Shown here: piece by piece, positions 25,275 through 33,569 of the stretch
Layout of the letters: every line of letters starts with the position of its first letter
How positions within the stretch are numbered: the stretch's first letter is position 1
NCBI RefSeq assembly: GCF_014205275.1
Contig: NZ_JACHND010000001.1
Coordinates: forward strand, 434,001-498,000
Reading direction: 5' to 3'
Source: Sphaerisporangium siamense
Lineage (GTDB): Bacteria > Actinomycetota > Actinomycetes > Streptosporangiales > Streptosporangiaceae
DNA length: 64,000 bases
Notes under the pieces: model-generated
The model's input: only the letters and a program-made list of their open reading frames with translations
What the model was told of the DNA's origin: nothing
The model's database searches: none
Program-made: the position numbers and the translations under genes

Positions 25275-25617
25275 CCGTGCTTTCCAGGCTTCCCGGGCTT
25301 TCCGGGGGATCCTTGCTCTCGTGGCCACCGGGGCTCTCCGGCTTTCCGGACCCCCCGGCGGTGGTCACCCGCCGCGTACCGACCTGAGCCGCTTCCGGTA
25401 AGGCGCGCGCCCCGCGCCACCGGCTCTACCACCGTTCCACCAGGGCGGGCCCCCCGGCCCGGCCTACACCGGCGCGTCGCAGGGACGGCACGGACACGGG
25501 CCGACCGCTGTCCGACGCGCATGCGTAAAGAAGCCCGCGCAGCCCCAAGGGATCTAGCATGGAAATGTATACGTGCCACGAGCGACGGCGCCCAGACGCG
25601 TCGAGGAGGACCGAGCT
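25275..25617 (+). other. Leader region of korAB
   Basis: This interval separates the leader peptide stop from the korA start. It contains several related GGCTTTCCGG-type motifs, a long hairpin (25321-25368) and TAGCAT (25555-25560), a possible second -10 element. GAGGAGG before GTG 25618 is the korA ribosome site. No other gene is visible. Confidence 0.5.
25321..25368 (+). promoter_or_regulatory. Candidate attenuator hairpin downstream of leader peptide
   Basis: GTGGCCACCG (25321-25330) pairs with CGGTGGTCAC (25359-25368), nine Watson-Crick pairs plus one G-U. GGG and CCCC extend the stem inward. It starts 47 nt after the leader stop codon. A terminator or anti-terminator role is inferred; no T run follows. 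Confidence 0.45.
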
Positions 25618-27471
25618 GTGACCAAGCAGGTTCAGCAACTCGACCGCGTGATCATCCGCTTCGCGGGCGACTCCGGCGACGGCATGCAGCTGACCGGTGA
25701 TCGTTTCACGGCGGAGACCGCGCAGTTCGGGAACGACCTGTCCACCCTTCCCAACTTCCCCGCCGAGATCCGCGCCCCCGCCGGCACGCTCCCCGGGGTG
25801 TCGAGCTTCCAGCTCCACTTCGCCGACCACGACATCCTCACGCCCGGCGACGCCCCCAACGTCCTGGTCGCGATGAACCCGGCCGCGTTGAAGGCCAACC
25901 TCGGCGACCTGCCCCGGGGCGCCGACGTCATCGTCAACACCGACGAGTTCACCAAGCGCAACCTGCAGAAGGTCGGCTACGCCGCCAGCCCCGTCGAGGA
26001 CGGGTCGCTCGGCGAGTGGCGCGTGCACGCCGTGCCGCTGACCTCGCTGACGGTCAAGGCCCTCGAAGGCTTCGACATCTCCAAGAAGGACGCCGAGCGG
26101 GCGAAGAACATGTTCGCGCTCGGCCTGTTGTCCTGGCTGTACCACCGGCCGACCGAGGCGACGGTCAAGTTCCTCGAAGCCAAGTTCGCCAAGAAGCCCG
26201 AGATCGCCAAGGCCAACATCGCCGCCTTCCAGGCCGGCTGGAACTACGGCGAGACCACCGAGTCGTTCTCGGTGTCCTACGAGGTCAAGCCCGCCCGCCT
26301 GACCCCGGGCCTGTACCGCAACATCTCGGGCAACCAGGCACTGGCGTACGGCCTCATCGCCGCCTCCGTGCAGGCCAAGCTGCCGCTGTTCCTCGGGTCC
26401 TACCCGATCACGCCGGCGTCGGACATCCTGCACGAGCTGTCCAAGCACAAGCGGTTCGGCATCCGCACCTTCCAGGCGGAGGACGAGATCGCGGGCGTGG
26501 GCGCCGCGCTCGGCGCGGCCTTCGGCGGCGCGCTCGGCGTGACCACCACCTCGGGGCCCGGCGTGGCCCTGAAGGCCGAGACGGTGGGCCTGGCCGTGGC
26601 CACCGAGCTGCCGCTCCTGGTGGTGGACGTCCAGCGCGCCGGCCCGTCCACGGGCATGCCGACCAAGACCGAGCAGACCGACCTGCTCATGGCCATGTTC
26701 GGCCGCAACGGCGAGTCGCCCCTGCCGATCGTCGCGCCGGCCACGCCCTCGGACTGCTTCCACGCGGCGGTCGAGGCGGCCCGCCTCGCGGTGAAGTACC
26801 GCACGCCGGTCATGCTGCTGTCCGACGGTTACCTGGCCAACGGCTCCGAGCCGTGGCGGCTGCCCGAGATCGACGAGCTGCCGGACATCTCGGTCGAGTT
26901 CACCACGACGCCGAACGGCGACGACGGCGAGACCTACCTGCCCTTCCGCCGCGACCCGGAGACCCTGGCCCGCCCGTGGGCGGTCCCGGGCACGCCCGGC
27001 CTCGAACACCGCATCGGCGGCATCGAGAAGGCCGACGGCACGGGCAACATCTCCTACGACCCCAACAACCACGACCGCATGGTCCGGCTCCGTCAGGCCA
27101 AGATCGAGGGCATCGCGCAGGACATCCCGCCGCTGGAGGTCGACGACCCCGACGGCGACGCCCGGGTGCTCGTCCTCGGCTGGGGCTCCACCTACGGGCC
27201 GATCGCCGCGGCGGTGCGGCGGGTGCGCAAGGCCGGCGGCAAGGTCGCCCAGACCCACATCCGCCACCTCAACCCGCTGCCGTCCAACACCGGCGAGGTG
27301 CTGCGCTCGTACGACAAGGTGCTGCTGCCCGAGATCAACCTCGGCCAGCTCGCGCTGCTGCTGCGGGCGAAATTCCTGGTGGACGTCATCAGTTACAACC
27401 GTGTACGTGGTCTTCCCTTCAAGGCCGAGGAGCTGGCCGGAGTGATCCAGGACGTGATCGACAGTGAGTGA
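25618..27471 (+). CDS. korA: 2-oxoacid:ferredoxin oxidoreductase subunit alpha (gamma-alpha fusion)
   Basis: A 617-residue cytosolic subunit. The N-terminal gamma-type domain (about 10-190) begins 'RVIIRFAGDSGDGMQLTG'. The pyrimidine-binding domain (about 205-460) includes 'GSYPITPASDILHELSKHK', 'AEDEIAGVGAALGAAFGGALGVTTTSGPGV' and 'QRAGPSTGMPTKTEQTDL'. A C-terminal domain contains 'VLGWGSTYGPIAAAVRRVRKAGGKVAQTHIRHLNPLP'. It oxidises 2-oxoglutarate or a similar 2-oxoacid with CoA and reduces ferredoxin. The GTG start follows GAGGAGG. It overlaps korB by 8 nt. Confidence 0.93.
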   Translation: MTKQVQQLDRVIIRFAGDSGDGMQLTGDRFTAETAQFGNDLSTLPNFPAEIRAPAGTLPGVSSFQLHFADHDILTPGDAPNVLVAMNPAALKANLGDLPRGADVIVNTDEFTKRNLQKVGYAASPVEDGSLGEWRVHAVPLTSLTVKALEGFDISKKDAERAKNMFALGLLSWLYHRPTEATVKFLEAKFAKKPEIAKANIAAFQAGWNYGETTESFSVSYEVKPARLTPGLYRNISGNQALAYGLIAASVQAKLPLFLGSYPITPASDILHELSKHKRFGIRTFQAEDEIAGVGAALGAAFGGALGVTTTSGPGVALKAETVGLAVATELPLLVVDVQRAGPSTGMPTKTEQTDLLMAMFGRNGESPLPIVAPATPSDCFHAAVEAARLAVKYRTPVMLLSDGYLANGSEPWRLPEIDELPDISVEFTTTPNGDDGETYLPFRRDPETLARPWAVPGTPGLEHRIGGIEKADGTGNISYDPNNHDRMVRLRQAKIEGIAQDIPPLEVDDPDGDARVLVLGWGSTYGPIAAAVRRVRKAGGKVAQTHIRHLNPLPSNTGEVLRSYDKVLLPEINLGQLALLLRAKFLVDVISYNRVRGLPFKAEELAGVIQDVIDSE

Positions 27472-28537
27472 TATCGCGACCAACGGGCACATCAAGGTCC
27501 CCGAGGGGCGCACCGGGCTCGCGCTCATCCCGAGGACGACCGAGAAGCAGACGCTGAAGGACTTCAAGAGCGACCAGGAGGTCCGCTGGTGCCCGGGATG
27601 CGGTGACTACGCCATCCTGGCCGCCGTGCAGTCCTTCCTGCCGGAGCTCGGGCTGCGGCGCGAGAACATCGTCTTCATCTCCGGCATCGGCTGCTCCTCG
27701 CGCTTCCCGTACTACCTCAACACCTACGGCTTCCACTCGATCCACGGCAGGGCCCCGGCCATCGCCACCGGCCTGGCCGCCTCCCGCCCCGACCTGTCGG
27801 TCTGGGTGATCACCGGGGACGGCGACGCCCTGTCGATCGGCGGCAACCACCTGATCCACGCGCTGCGCCGCAATGTCAACCTGAACATCCTGCTGTTCAA
27901 CAACAGGATCTACGGGCTGACCAAGGGCCAGTACTCCCCGACCTCCGAGGTCGGCAAGATCACCAAGTCGACGCCGATGGGGTCGCTGGACAAGCCGTTC
28001 AACCCGATCTCGCTGGCGCTCGGCGCGGAGGCGAGCTTCGTGGCCCGCACGATCGACTCCGACCGCAAGCACCTGCAGTCGGTGCTGCGCGAGGCGGCCT
28101 CCCACCGGGGCGCGAGCCTGGTCGAGATCTACCAGAACTGCAACATCTACAACGATGGCGCGTTCGACCAGCTCAAGGACCCGGGGCTGCGTGACGACAT
28201 CACGCTGCGGCTGGAGCACGGGCAGCCGATCGTCTCGGCGTCCAAGGCCGTGCGCCGCGGGCCCGGCGGCGGCATCGAGGTCGTGGACCGCGCCTCGGTC
28301 CCCGAGGGCGAGATCCTGGTGCACGACGCGCACGCGCCCGACCCGTCGGTGGCGTTCGCGCTGTCCCGGCTGGACGAGCCGGCGTTCGAGCACGTGCCGA
28401 TCGGCGTCTTCCGCTCGGTCGACCGCCCGGCGTACGACACGTTGATGTCCGAGCAGCTTGAGCACGCGACCGAGCAGCGCGGCCCTGGCGACCTGGCGGA
28501 CCTGCTGCGCGGCGGCGACACCTGGCTCGTGAGCTGA
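27464..28537 (+). CDS. korB: 2-oxoacid:ferredoxin oxidoreductase subunit beta
   Basis: A 357-residue thiamine-diphosphate subunit. 'RWCPGCGDYAIL' gives the first cluster cysteines (Cys43 and Cys46), followed by 'ISGIGCSSRFPYYL'. The TPP/Mg motif 'ITGDGDALSIGGNHLIH...NNRIYGLTKGQYSP' is complete near residues 117-155. A later 'IYQNCNIYNDGAF' contains the last cluster Cys. Like KorB of mycobacteria it has no fused ferredoxin domain. GTG 27464 lies inside the end of korA. It is followed by a strong terminator, so korAB form the whole transcript after the leader. Confidence 0.93.
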   Translation: MSDIATNGHIKVPEGRTGLALIPRTTEKQTLKDFKSDQEVRWCPGCGDYAILAAVQSFLPELGLRRENIVFISGIGCSSRFPYYLNTYGFHSIHGRAPAIATGLAASRPDLSVWVITGDGDALSIGGNHLIHALRRNVNLNILLFNNRIYGLTKGQYSPTSEVGKITKSTPMGSLDKPFNPISLALGAEASFVARTIDSDRKHLQSVLREAASHRGASLVEIYQNCNIYNDGAFDQLKDPGLRDDITLRLEHGQPIVSASKAVRRGPGGGIEVVDRASVPEGEILVHDAHAPDPSVAFALSRLDEPAFEHVPIGVFRSVDRPAYDTLMSEQLEHATEQRGPGDLADLLRGGDTWLVS

Positions 28538-28556
28538 CGCGCGCCTGACAGGCGAG

Positions 28557-28590
28557 GACGCCCTCCACGGATCGCTCCGTGGAGGGCGTC
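28557..28590 (+). terminator. Terminator of korAB
   Basis: GACGCCCTCCACGGA (28557-28571) and its exact complement (28576-28590) form a 15-bp stem around TCGC, 19 nt after the korB stop, followed by GTGCTTTCC. Confidence 0.88.
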
Positions 28591-28607
28591 GTGCTTTCCG
28601 CACCCCC

Positions 28608-28632
28608 AAATAAGCATCTGAGATTCGCATTT
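28608..28632 (+). promoter_or_regulatory. NsrR-type operator before nsrR
   Basis: AAATAAGCATCT-G-AGATTCGCATTT is a 12-1-12 imperfect inverted repeat (9 of 12 pairs) ending 14 nt before the nsrR ATG. It shares its right half core (AGATTC) and spacing with the repeat before hmp, implying autoregulation. Confidence 0.7.
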
Positions 28633-28646
28633 GATAGCGTCGTGGC

Positions 28647-29090
28647 ATGCGGTTGACGAAGTTCACCGACCTGGCGCTGCGCGTGACGATGCGGCTGGCG
28701 GTCGTCGACACGACGGTCGCGCCCACGTCGCGCGAGGTCGCCGAGTCGGTGGCCGCCTCCTACACCCACGTCGCGAAGGTGGTGAGCAGGCTCCAGCATC
28801 TGGGGGTGGTGGAGGCGAGGCGCGGGCGAGGCGGCGGCCTCGAGATCACGGGCACCGGCCGGCGGGCCTCCGTCGGGTGGCTGGTCCGCGAGCTGGAAGG
28901 GTCCGGGGACGTGGTCGGGTGCGAGGACTCGCCGCCCTGCCCCCTGCGGGGGGCGTGCCGCCTGCGTGCGGCGCTGCGCGACGCGCAGGAGGCGTTCTAC
29001 GCCAGCCTGGACCGGTTGACCGTGGAGGACCTCGTGGGCGTCCCCGCCCACCCGGGACTGGTGGAGCTGCTCATGCCGATCCGCAGATAA
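28647..29090 (+). CDS. nsrR: Rrf2 family nitric-oxide-sensing repressor NsrR
   Basis: A 147-residue Rrf2 regulator. The winged-helix part begins 'MRLTKFTDLALRVTMRLAV' with the recognition region 'TSREVAESVAASYTHVAKVVSRLQHLGVVEARRGRGGGLEI'. The cluster ligands are spaced Cys-x5-Cys-x5-Cys in 'GCEDSPPCPLRGACRL', the NsrR arrangement for a [4Fe-4S] cluster destroyed by NO. The ATG at 28647 lacks a ribosome site and may be leaderless. The adjacent hmp gene and the shared operators make the NsrR assignment firm rather than IscR. Confidence 0.92.
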   Translation: MRLTKFTDLALRVTMRLAVVDTTVAPTSREVAESVAASYTHVAKVVSRLQHLGVVEARRGRGGGLEITGTGRRASVGWLVRELEGSGDVVGCEDSPPCPLRGACRLRAALRDAQEAFYASLDRLTVEDLVGVPAHPGLVELLMPIRR

Positions 29091-29130
29091 CAGGACGCCG
29101 GACGACCCGTACGGGGGAGCTCCGGCCCGT

Positions 29131-29155
29131 AAATACGAATCTTAGATTCATATTG
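29131..29155 (+). promoter_or_regulatory. NsrR-type operator before hmp
   Basis: AAATACGAATCT-T-AGATTCATATTG is a 12-1-12 inverted repeat with 10 of 12 pairs, ending 10 nt before the hmp ATG and overlapping the likely -10 region. Repression in the absence of NO is expected. Confidence 0.78.
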
Positions 29156-29165
29156 AGGAGTCGCG

Positions 29166-30383
29166 ATGTTGTCAGAGAAGTCCGCCGCCGTCGTCCGCGC
29201 CACCCTGCCGGTCGTGGGCGGGAAGATCGAGGAGATCACGCCCGTCTTCTACCGGAAGATGTTCGCCGAGCACCCCGAGTTCCTGCGGAACCTGTTCAAC
29301 CGCGGCAACCAGGCCAACACCGCCCAGAGCCGCGCGCTGGCGCGCTCCATCGCCACCTTCGCCTCGATGCTGGTCGAGCACCCCGACCAGCGCCCCGACG
29401 AGATGCTCGCCCGCATCGCCCACAAGCACGCCTCCCTGGGCATCACCCCCGACCAGTACCCGATCGTCCACCGGCACCTGTTCGCCGCCATCGCCGAGGT
29501 GCTCGGCGACGCCGTCACCCCGGAGGTCGCCGCCGCGTGGGACGAGGTGTACTGGCTGATGGCCGGCGCCCTGATCGCCCTCGAAGCGCGCCTTTACGCG
29601 CGGGCGGGAGTGGCGGAAGGGGACGTCTGGCGGCCCTGGCGGGTGGTCGGCCGGACCGAGGAGACCCCCGACGTGGCGACCTTCGCGCTGCGACCCGCCG
29701 ACGACGGCCCGCTCCCGCCGTTCCGTCCGGGCCAGTACGTCTCGGTGCAGGTGGAACTGCCGGACGGGGCGCGTCAGATCCGGCAGTACAGCCTGTCGTG
29801 CGCGCCCGACGGCGCCGACCGGTGGATCTCGGTGAAGCGCGTGGCCGGCGACCCCGCCGGCGAGGTGTCGAACTGGCTGCACGCCAACGTCGGCGAGAAC
29901 GACGTGCTCACGGTGAGCCTCCCGTTCGGGGACGTGGTGCTCGACGACTCCGACGGCCCCCTGCTGCTCGCCTCGGCGGGCATCGGCTGCACGCCGATGA
30001 TCAGCATGCTCGCCCACCTGGCGTCCTCCGGCGCCACGCGCCCGGTCACGGTGGTGCACGCCGACCGCTCCGAGCGCACCCACCCGTTCCGCTCGGAGTT
30101 CGGCGAGCTGACCGAGAAGATCCCGCAGGCGGTCGCCCACGTGTGGTACGAGCACCCCGAGGGGCCGTGGCCCGCCGAGCGCATCGGCTTCGCCGACCTG
30201 TCGGACATCGAGATCCCGCGCGACACGCGGGCCTACCTCTGCGGGCCGGTGCCGTTCATGCGCTCGGTGCGGACGCAGCTGCTCCGGCGCGGCGTCCCCG
30301 CCTCCCGGGTGCACTACGAGGTCTTCGGCCCCGACCTGGGGCTCGAATCCGCCGTGCCGGGGACGGGAGCCAGGACGGAGTAG
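29166..30383 (+). CDS. hmp: Flavohaemoprotein nitric oxide dioxygenase
   Basis: A 405-residue enzyme converting NO and O2 to nitrate with NAD(P)H. The globin domain covers about 1-140, with the proximal haem His in 'RIAHKHASLGI' (His88). The FAD domain (about 155-255) carries 'RQYSLSCAP'. The NAD domain carries 'LLLASAGIGCTPMISML' and ends 'RAYLCGPVPFMRSV' and 'HYEVFGPD'. The length is normal. GAGGAG precedes the ATG, and the operator lies in the promoter. With nsrR it forms an NO-detoxification unit that would also protect the iron-sulfur rich Kor and Nuo proteins next door; this last point is inference. Confidence 0.95.
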   Translation: MLSEKSAAVVRATLPVVGGKIEEITPVFYRKMFAEHPEFLRNLFNRGNQANTAQSRALARSIATFASMLVEHPDQRPDEMLARIAHKHASLGITPDQYPIVHRHLFAAIAEVLGDAVTPEVAAAWDEVYWLMAGALIALEARLYARAGVAEGDVWRPWRVVGRTEETPDVATFALRPADDGPLPPFRPGQYVSVQVELPDGARQIRQYSLSCAPDGADRWISVKRVAGDPAGEVSNWLHANVGENDVLTVSLPFGDVVLDDSDGPLLLASAGIGCTPMISMLAHLASSGATRPVTVVHADRSERTHPFRSEFGELTEKIPQAVAHVWYEHPEGPWPAERIGFADLSDIEIPRDTRAYLCGPVPFMRSVRTQLLRRGVPASRVHYEVFGPDLGLESAVPGTGARTE

Positions 30384-30491
30384 CCGCGACGGATCGGAAC
30401 CCGGACGCGCGCCCCGATGGCGGCCTCGTCCGCCTCCGCGTCACCGTGGAGGTAGCGGACTCTCCGGTGCGCGTGGTCGGGCGGCGGGAGG

Positions 30492-31553
30492 TCAGACCAT
30501 CGGTTCGAGCGCGCCGATGACGTCGAACTCGTAGCCGCCCGCCGCGGCCAGGTAGACCGTCTGGCGAGCGTGCCCGCCGGAGATGGTCATCGTGCCGCGC
30601 GGCCCCTCGTAGCCGACGCCCGCCGAGTGCCGGACGATGTCTCCGAGCTCCGCCGACCGGGCCCGCTCGCTCAGCGCGGCCAGGGTCATGACGCCCTCGT
30701 AACAGGACTCCGCCGCGTTGTTCAGCGGCGGGGCGCCGGATCCGAAGCGCCGCACGTAGGCCGACATGAGGTCGAGCGCGTCGGCGGTGGCGAGGGATTT
30801 GAAGTAGCCGGCCGCGACGAAAAGGTTGTCGGTAGCGGCCGCCCCGCTGGCGAGGAGCATGTTCTCCTCCATGAGGGGAGCGAAGCGCACCATGCGCTCG
30901 TGCAGGCCGCGCCGGGCGAAGGCCCGGTTGAACTTCACCGCGTCACTGCCGACCATGAGCATGAGGATGCCCTCGGCACCGCTGTTCTCCAGTCGCGGCA
31001 GCGTGGACGCGAAGCTCGGGGTGCCGTACGGAACGTAGATCTCCTCGACGAGGTCGAATCCCAGCGGCAGACAGTAGTCGCGCACCACGCGTGCCGTGCG
31101 CCTGGGCCAGACGTAGTCGGAGCCGATGATCGCCCAGCGCCTCAGCCCCAAGTTCTGTCGCAGCCAGCGCAGCGCCGGACCCACCTGAAGTCCGGGGGTC
31201 TCTCCGGAGCAGTAGATGCCGCGGCGTGATTCGCCCCCCTCGTACAGGGATGTGTAGACGTAGGGAACCCGGTCGGCGACGACGGAGGACAGGTGCTCCC
31301 GGACAGGCGAGATGTGCCACCCGGTGACCGCGTCGATGCGTCCCGCGTCGAGCAGCCGGGCGATGTTCCCGCAGAGCTCTTTCGGCGGTCCGCTCGCGTC
31401 GACGACCTCGATCGTGACCTCCCTGCCGAGGATGCCGCCGCCGTCGTTGAGGGAGGCCGCCGCGAGATCGGCCACCGCTTCACAGGACGGGCCGAAGATG
31501 CCGCCCGGCCCCCGCAGCGGAATGACCAGGCCGATCCGGTACCGCCTCGCCAC
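30492..31553 (-). CDS. AmiC/UrtA-like cytoplasmic substrate-binding protein
   Basis: A 353-residue periplasmic-binding-fold protein without a signal peptide, like the amide sensor AmiC. Typical blocks are 'RIGLVIPLRGPGGIFGPSCEAVADLAAASLNDGGGILGREVTIEVVD', 'DAVTGWHISPVREHLSSVVADRVPYVYTSLYEGGE' and 'RRWAIIGSDYVWPRRTARVVRDYC'. It divergently neighbours a MarR gene and the amidase genes, so sensing of amides is likely. No AmiR antiterminator is encoded here. I start it at GTG 31553, which has GGAGG 7 nt upstream; ATG 31595 is in frame but lacks a site. Confidence 0.82.
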   Translation of the reverse strand: MARRYRIGLVIPLRGPGGIFGPSCEAVADLAAASLNDGGGILGREVTIEVVDASGPPKELCGNIARLLDAGRIDAVTGWHISPVREHLSSVVADRVPYVYTSLYEGGESRRGIYCSGETPGLQVGPALRWLRQNLGLRRWAIIGSDYVWPRRTARVVRDYCLPLGFDLVEEIYVPYGTPSFASTLPRLENSGAEGILMLMVGSDAVKFNRAFARRGLHERMVRFAPLMEENMLLASGAAATDNLFVAAGYFKSLATADALDLMSAYVRRFGSGAPPLNNAAESCYEGVMTLAALSERARSAELGDIVRHSAGVGYEGPRGTMTISGGHARQTVYLAAAGGYEFDVIGALEPMV

Positions 31554-31643
31554 GACACCACCTCCATGTGGCTGTCGAGACAATGAAATCTCCATCTGGA
31601 AGTATCACTATGAACGAATGAACCTTCAAGGAGGTGCCCGCAC

Positions 31644-32075
31644 ATGCGGACCGAGCACGACGAGGTCGCGTCCCGGGTCCTGCCCCTCGCCCTCAACCGC
31701 GTCGCCGCGCGGCTCAACACCGAAACCGGGCGAGCGCTCACCGGGACGGGACTCACGCTCGACCAGTGGCGGGTGCTGGATGTACTGGCGACGACGGAGG
31801 GACTGGCGATGAGCGATATCGCCGCCGCGGCCGTCATCACGGGTCCGACGCTCACCCGGACGGTGGACCGGCTGGTCGACCGGGCGTTCATCTATCGCAA
31901 TCTCGACCACGCCGACCGGCGCCGTGTGCTCGTACGGCTGAGTGAGCGCGGCGCTGAGGTGCACCGCGAGCTCGCTCCCCGTGTCGCCGACGCCCTGGCC
32001 GCGTCCTTGCGAAGGTTGGACGCCGCGGAGACGGCGCAGTTGCGCATGCTCCTCGATCGGCTCGCCGGGGGCTAG
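31644..32075 (+). CDS. MarR family transcriptional regulator
   Basis: A 143-residue winged-helix regulator with 'TGLTLDQWRVLDVLATTEGLAMSDIAAAAVITGPTLTRTVDRLVDRAFIYRNLDHADRRRVLVRLSERG', the complete MarR core with the wing. The ATG follows AAGGAGG. It shares a 90-nt divergent promoter region with the AmiC-like gene and stands just before the amidase gene. It is the most likely local regulator of the amide module; the ligand is unknown. Confidence 0.9.
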   Translation: MRTEHDEVASRVLPLALNRVAARLNTETGRALTGTGLTLDQWRVLDVLATTEGLAMSDIAAAAVITGPTLTRTVDRLVDRAFIYRNLDHADRRRVLVRLSERGAEVHRELAPRVADALAASLRRLDAAETAQLRMLLDRLAGG

Positions 32076-32149
32076 GTCGTCTCCGACGGCTCAGGTTCTG
32101 CCATGCGCGGCCCTCCCCCGGTCGTCCGGGAGCACCGAAATAGAACCAC

Positions 32150-32177
32150 TTGACATATTTTCATATGGAACTAATGT
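32150..32177 (+). promoter_or_regulatory. Promoter of formamidase gene with operator-like repeat
   Basis: TTGACA (32150-32155) and TAATGT (32172-32177) are separated by 16 nt. The spacer holds CATAT-TTTC-ATATG (32154-32167), a 5-4-5 inverted repeat placed where a bound repressor would block polymerase. Confidence 0.65.
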
Positions 32178-32215
32178 CGTCCGCACCACACACCCTTCGA
32201 TCCCTGGAGGACACG

Positions 32216-33415
32216 TTGTCTGGTGTGGACTTCACCCGCTCGGGTGTCTCCCGCTTTCCCGATCGCGATCTCGGTGTTCCGCGCTACCGCTGCGAGGTCG
32301 GAGTACCGCTGGCGGAGCAGAAGGAGCTGGGGCACAACCGCTGGCATCCCGACATCCCGCCGCTCCACGAGCTCGGCCCCGGCGACGAGGTGATCCTCGA
32401 AGCCCCCGGCTACGACGACTACCAGCTCAAGGACGTCGACGACGAGCAGGACATCCGTGACTTCGACCTGACCCGCACCCACCCCATCGCCGGCCCGGTC
32501 AAGGTCGACGGCGCCGAGCCGGGCGACCTGCTGGTGGTGGACGTGCTCGACGTCCAGCCCCTCTCCGGCATCGGCTACTCCAACATCCTGCCGGGCATGG
32601 GCGGCCCACTCGCCTCCTGGTTCCCCCGAGGCTACAAGACCGTCTGGGACCTGCACGGCCTGTTCGCCACCAGCCGCCAGATCCCCGGTGTGGAGATCCC
32701 GGCCATCAGCCACCCCGGCGTCATCGGCGTGGCCCCGTCGCACGATCTGCTGCGCGTCTGGAACGAGCGCGAGGATCCCTTCATCGACCAGGGACTGGCC
32801 GCCCCCCGGAGCACGGCGACGTCCACCGCCGTCCTGCGCACGCTGGAGGGGGCGGAGTGGGAACGCGTCGCCGCCACCGCCGCGCGGACCGTGCCGCCCC
32901 GGGAGAACGGCGGCAACCTCGACATCAAGAACCTTTCTCGCGGGTCGCGGGTGTACTTCCCCGTGTTCGTGGAGGGTGCGCTGTTCTCCACGGGGGACTT
33001 CCACTTCTCCGAGGGCGACGGTGAGATCACCTGGAACGCCATCGAGATGGACGGCATCGGCTGGTTCCGCTTCAACGTCATCAAGGGCGGCATGGCACGG
33101 TACGGCATCCGCACGCCGATGCTCCGCCCCTCCCCTGTGGACCCGAACCTGGGCACCCGGTACCTGAGCTTCAGCGGCCTGAGCGCCCGCGGCGGTGATC
33201 AGAAGTACCTCGACGCGACCGCCGCCGCCGTGGACGCCGTCGAGCAGGCGATCGAGTATCTCGGCAAGTTCGGCTACACGCCGGAGCAGGCGTACACGAT
33301 CATCTCCGTCGCGCCCTGCGAGATGCACGTGGGCGGCATCGTCGACATTCCGAACGCCGCGGTGACGCTGAAGGTGCCGCTGGACATCTTCGACAAGGAC
33401 ATCCTGCCGTCCTGA
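32216..33415 (+). CDS. fmdA: Acetamidase/formamidase family amidohydrolase
   Basis: A 399-residue cytosolic enzyme releasing ammonia from formamide or short amides. Family blocks include 'PGDEVILEAPGYDDYQLKD', 'THPIAGPVKVDGAEPGDLLVVDVLDVQPL', 'ISHPGVIGVAPSHDLL', 'GGNLDIKNLSRGSRVYFPVFVEGALFSTGDFHFSEGDGEI' and 'SVAPCEMHVGGIVDIPNAAVTLKVPLDIF'. The TTG at 32216 has TGGAGG 5 nt upstream. GTG 32225 is an alternative. Its neighbour amiS encodes the matching amide channel. Confidence 0.93.
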   Translation: MSGVDFTRSGVSRFPDRDLGVPRYRCEVGVPLAEQKELGHNRWHPDIPPLHELGPGDEVILEAPGYDDYQLKDVDDEQDIRDFDLTRTHPIAGPVKVDGAEPGDLLVVDVLDVQPLSGIGYSNILPGMGGPLASWFPRGYKTVWDLHGLFATSRQIPGVEIPAISHPGVIGVAPSHDLLRVWNEREDPFIDQGLAAPRSTATSTAVLRTLEGAEWERVAATAARTVPPRENGGNLDIKNLSRGSRVYFPVFVEGALFSTGDFHFSEGDGEITWNAIEMDGIGWFRFNVIKGGMARYGIRTPMLRPSPVDPNLGTRYLSFSGLSARGGDQKYLDATAAAVDAVEQAIEYLGKFGYTPEQAYTIISVAPCEMHVGGIVDIPNAAVTLKVPLDIFDKDILPS

Positions 33416-33569
33416 GTCGTCCCCGCCGGGGTGCCCGCACCACTCGGGGGCGGGCACCCCGGAACCGCCACGAAACCCCAGGCCCGGTACATCACCCGGG
33501 CCATCTCACGGTTCCGATCACCCCGGCTGAGGGCCGGATCCCCCCACGAAAGAAGGGAGCGCGTCTGGC

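Noticed and set aside
25426-27567. 713-codon minus-strand frame opposite korA
   Set aside because: Antisense shadow; korA is complete with recognisable cofactor motifs.
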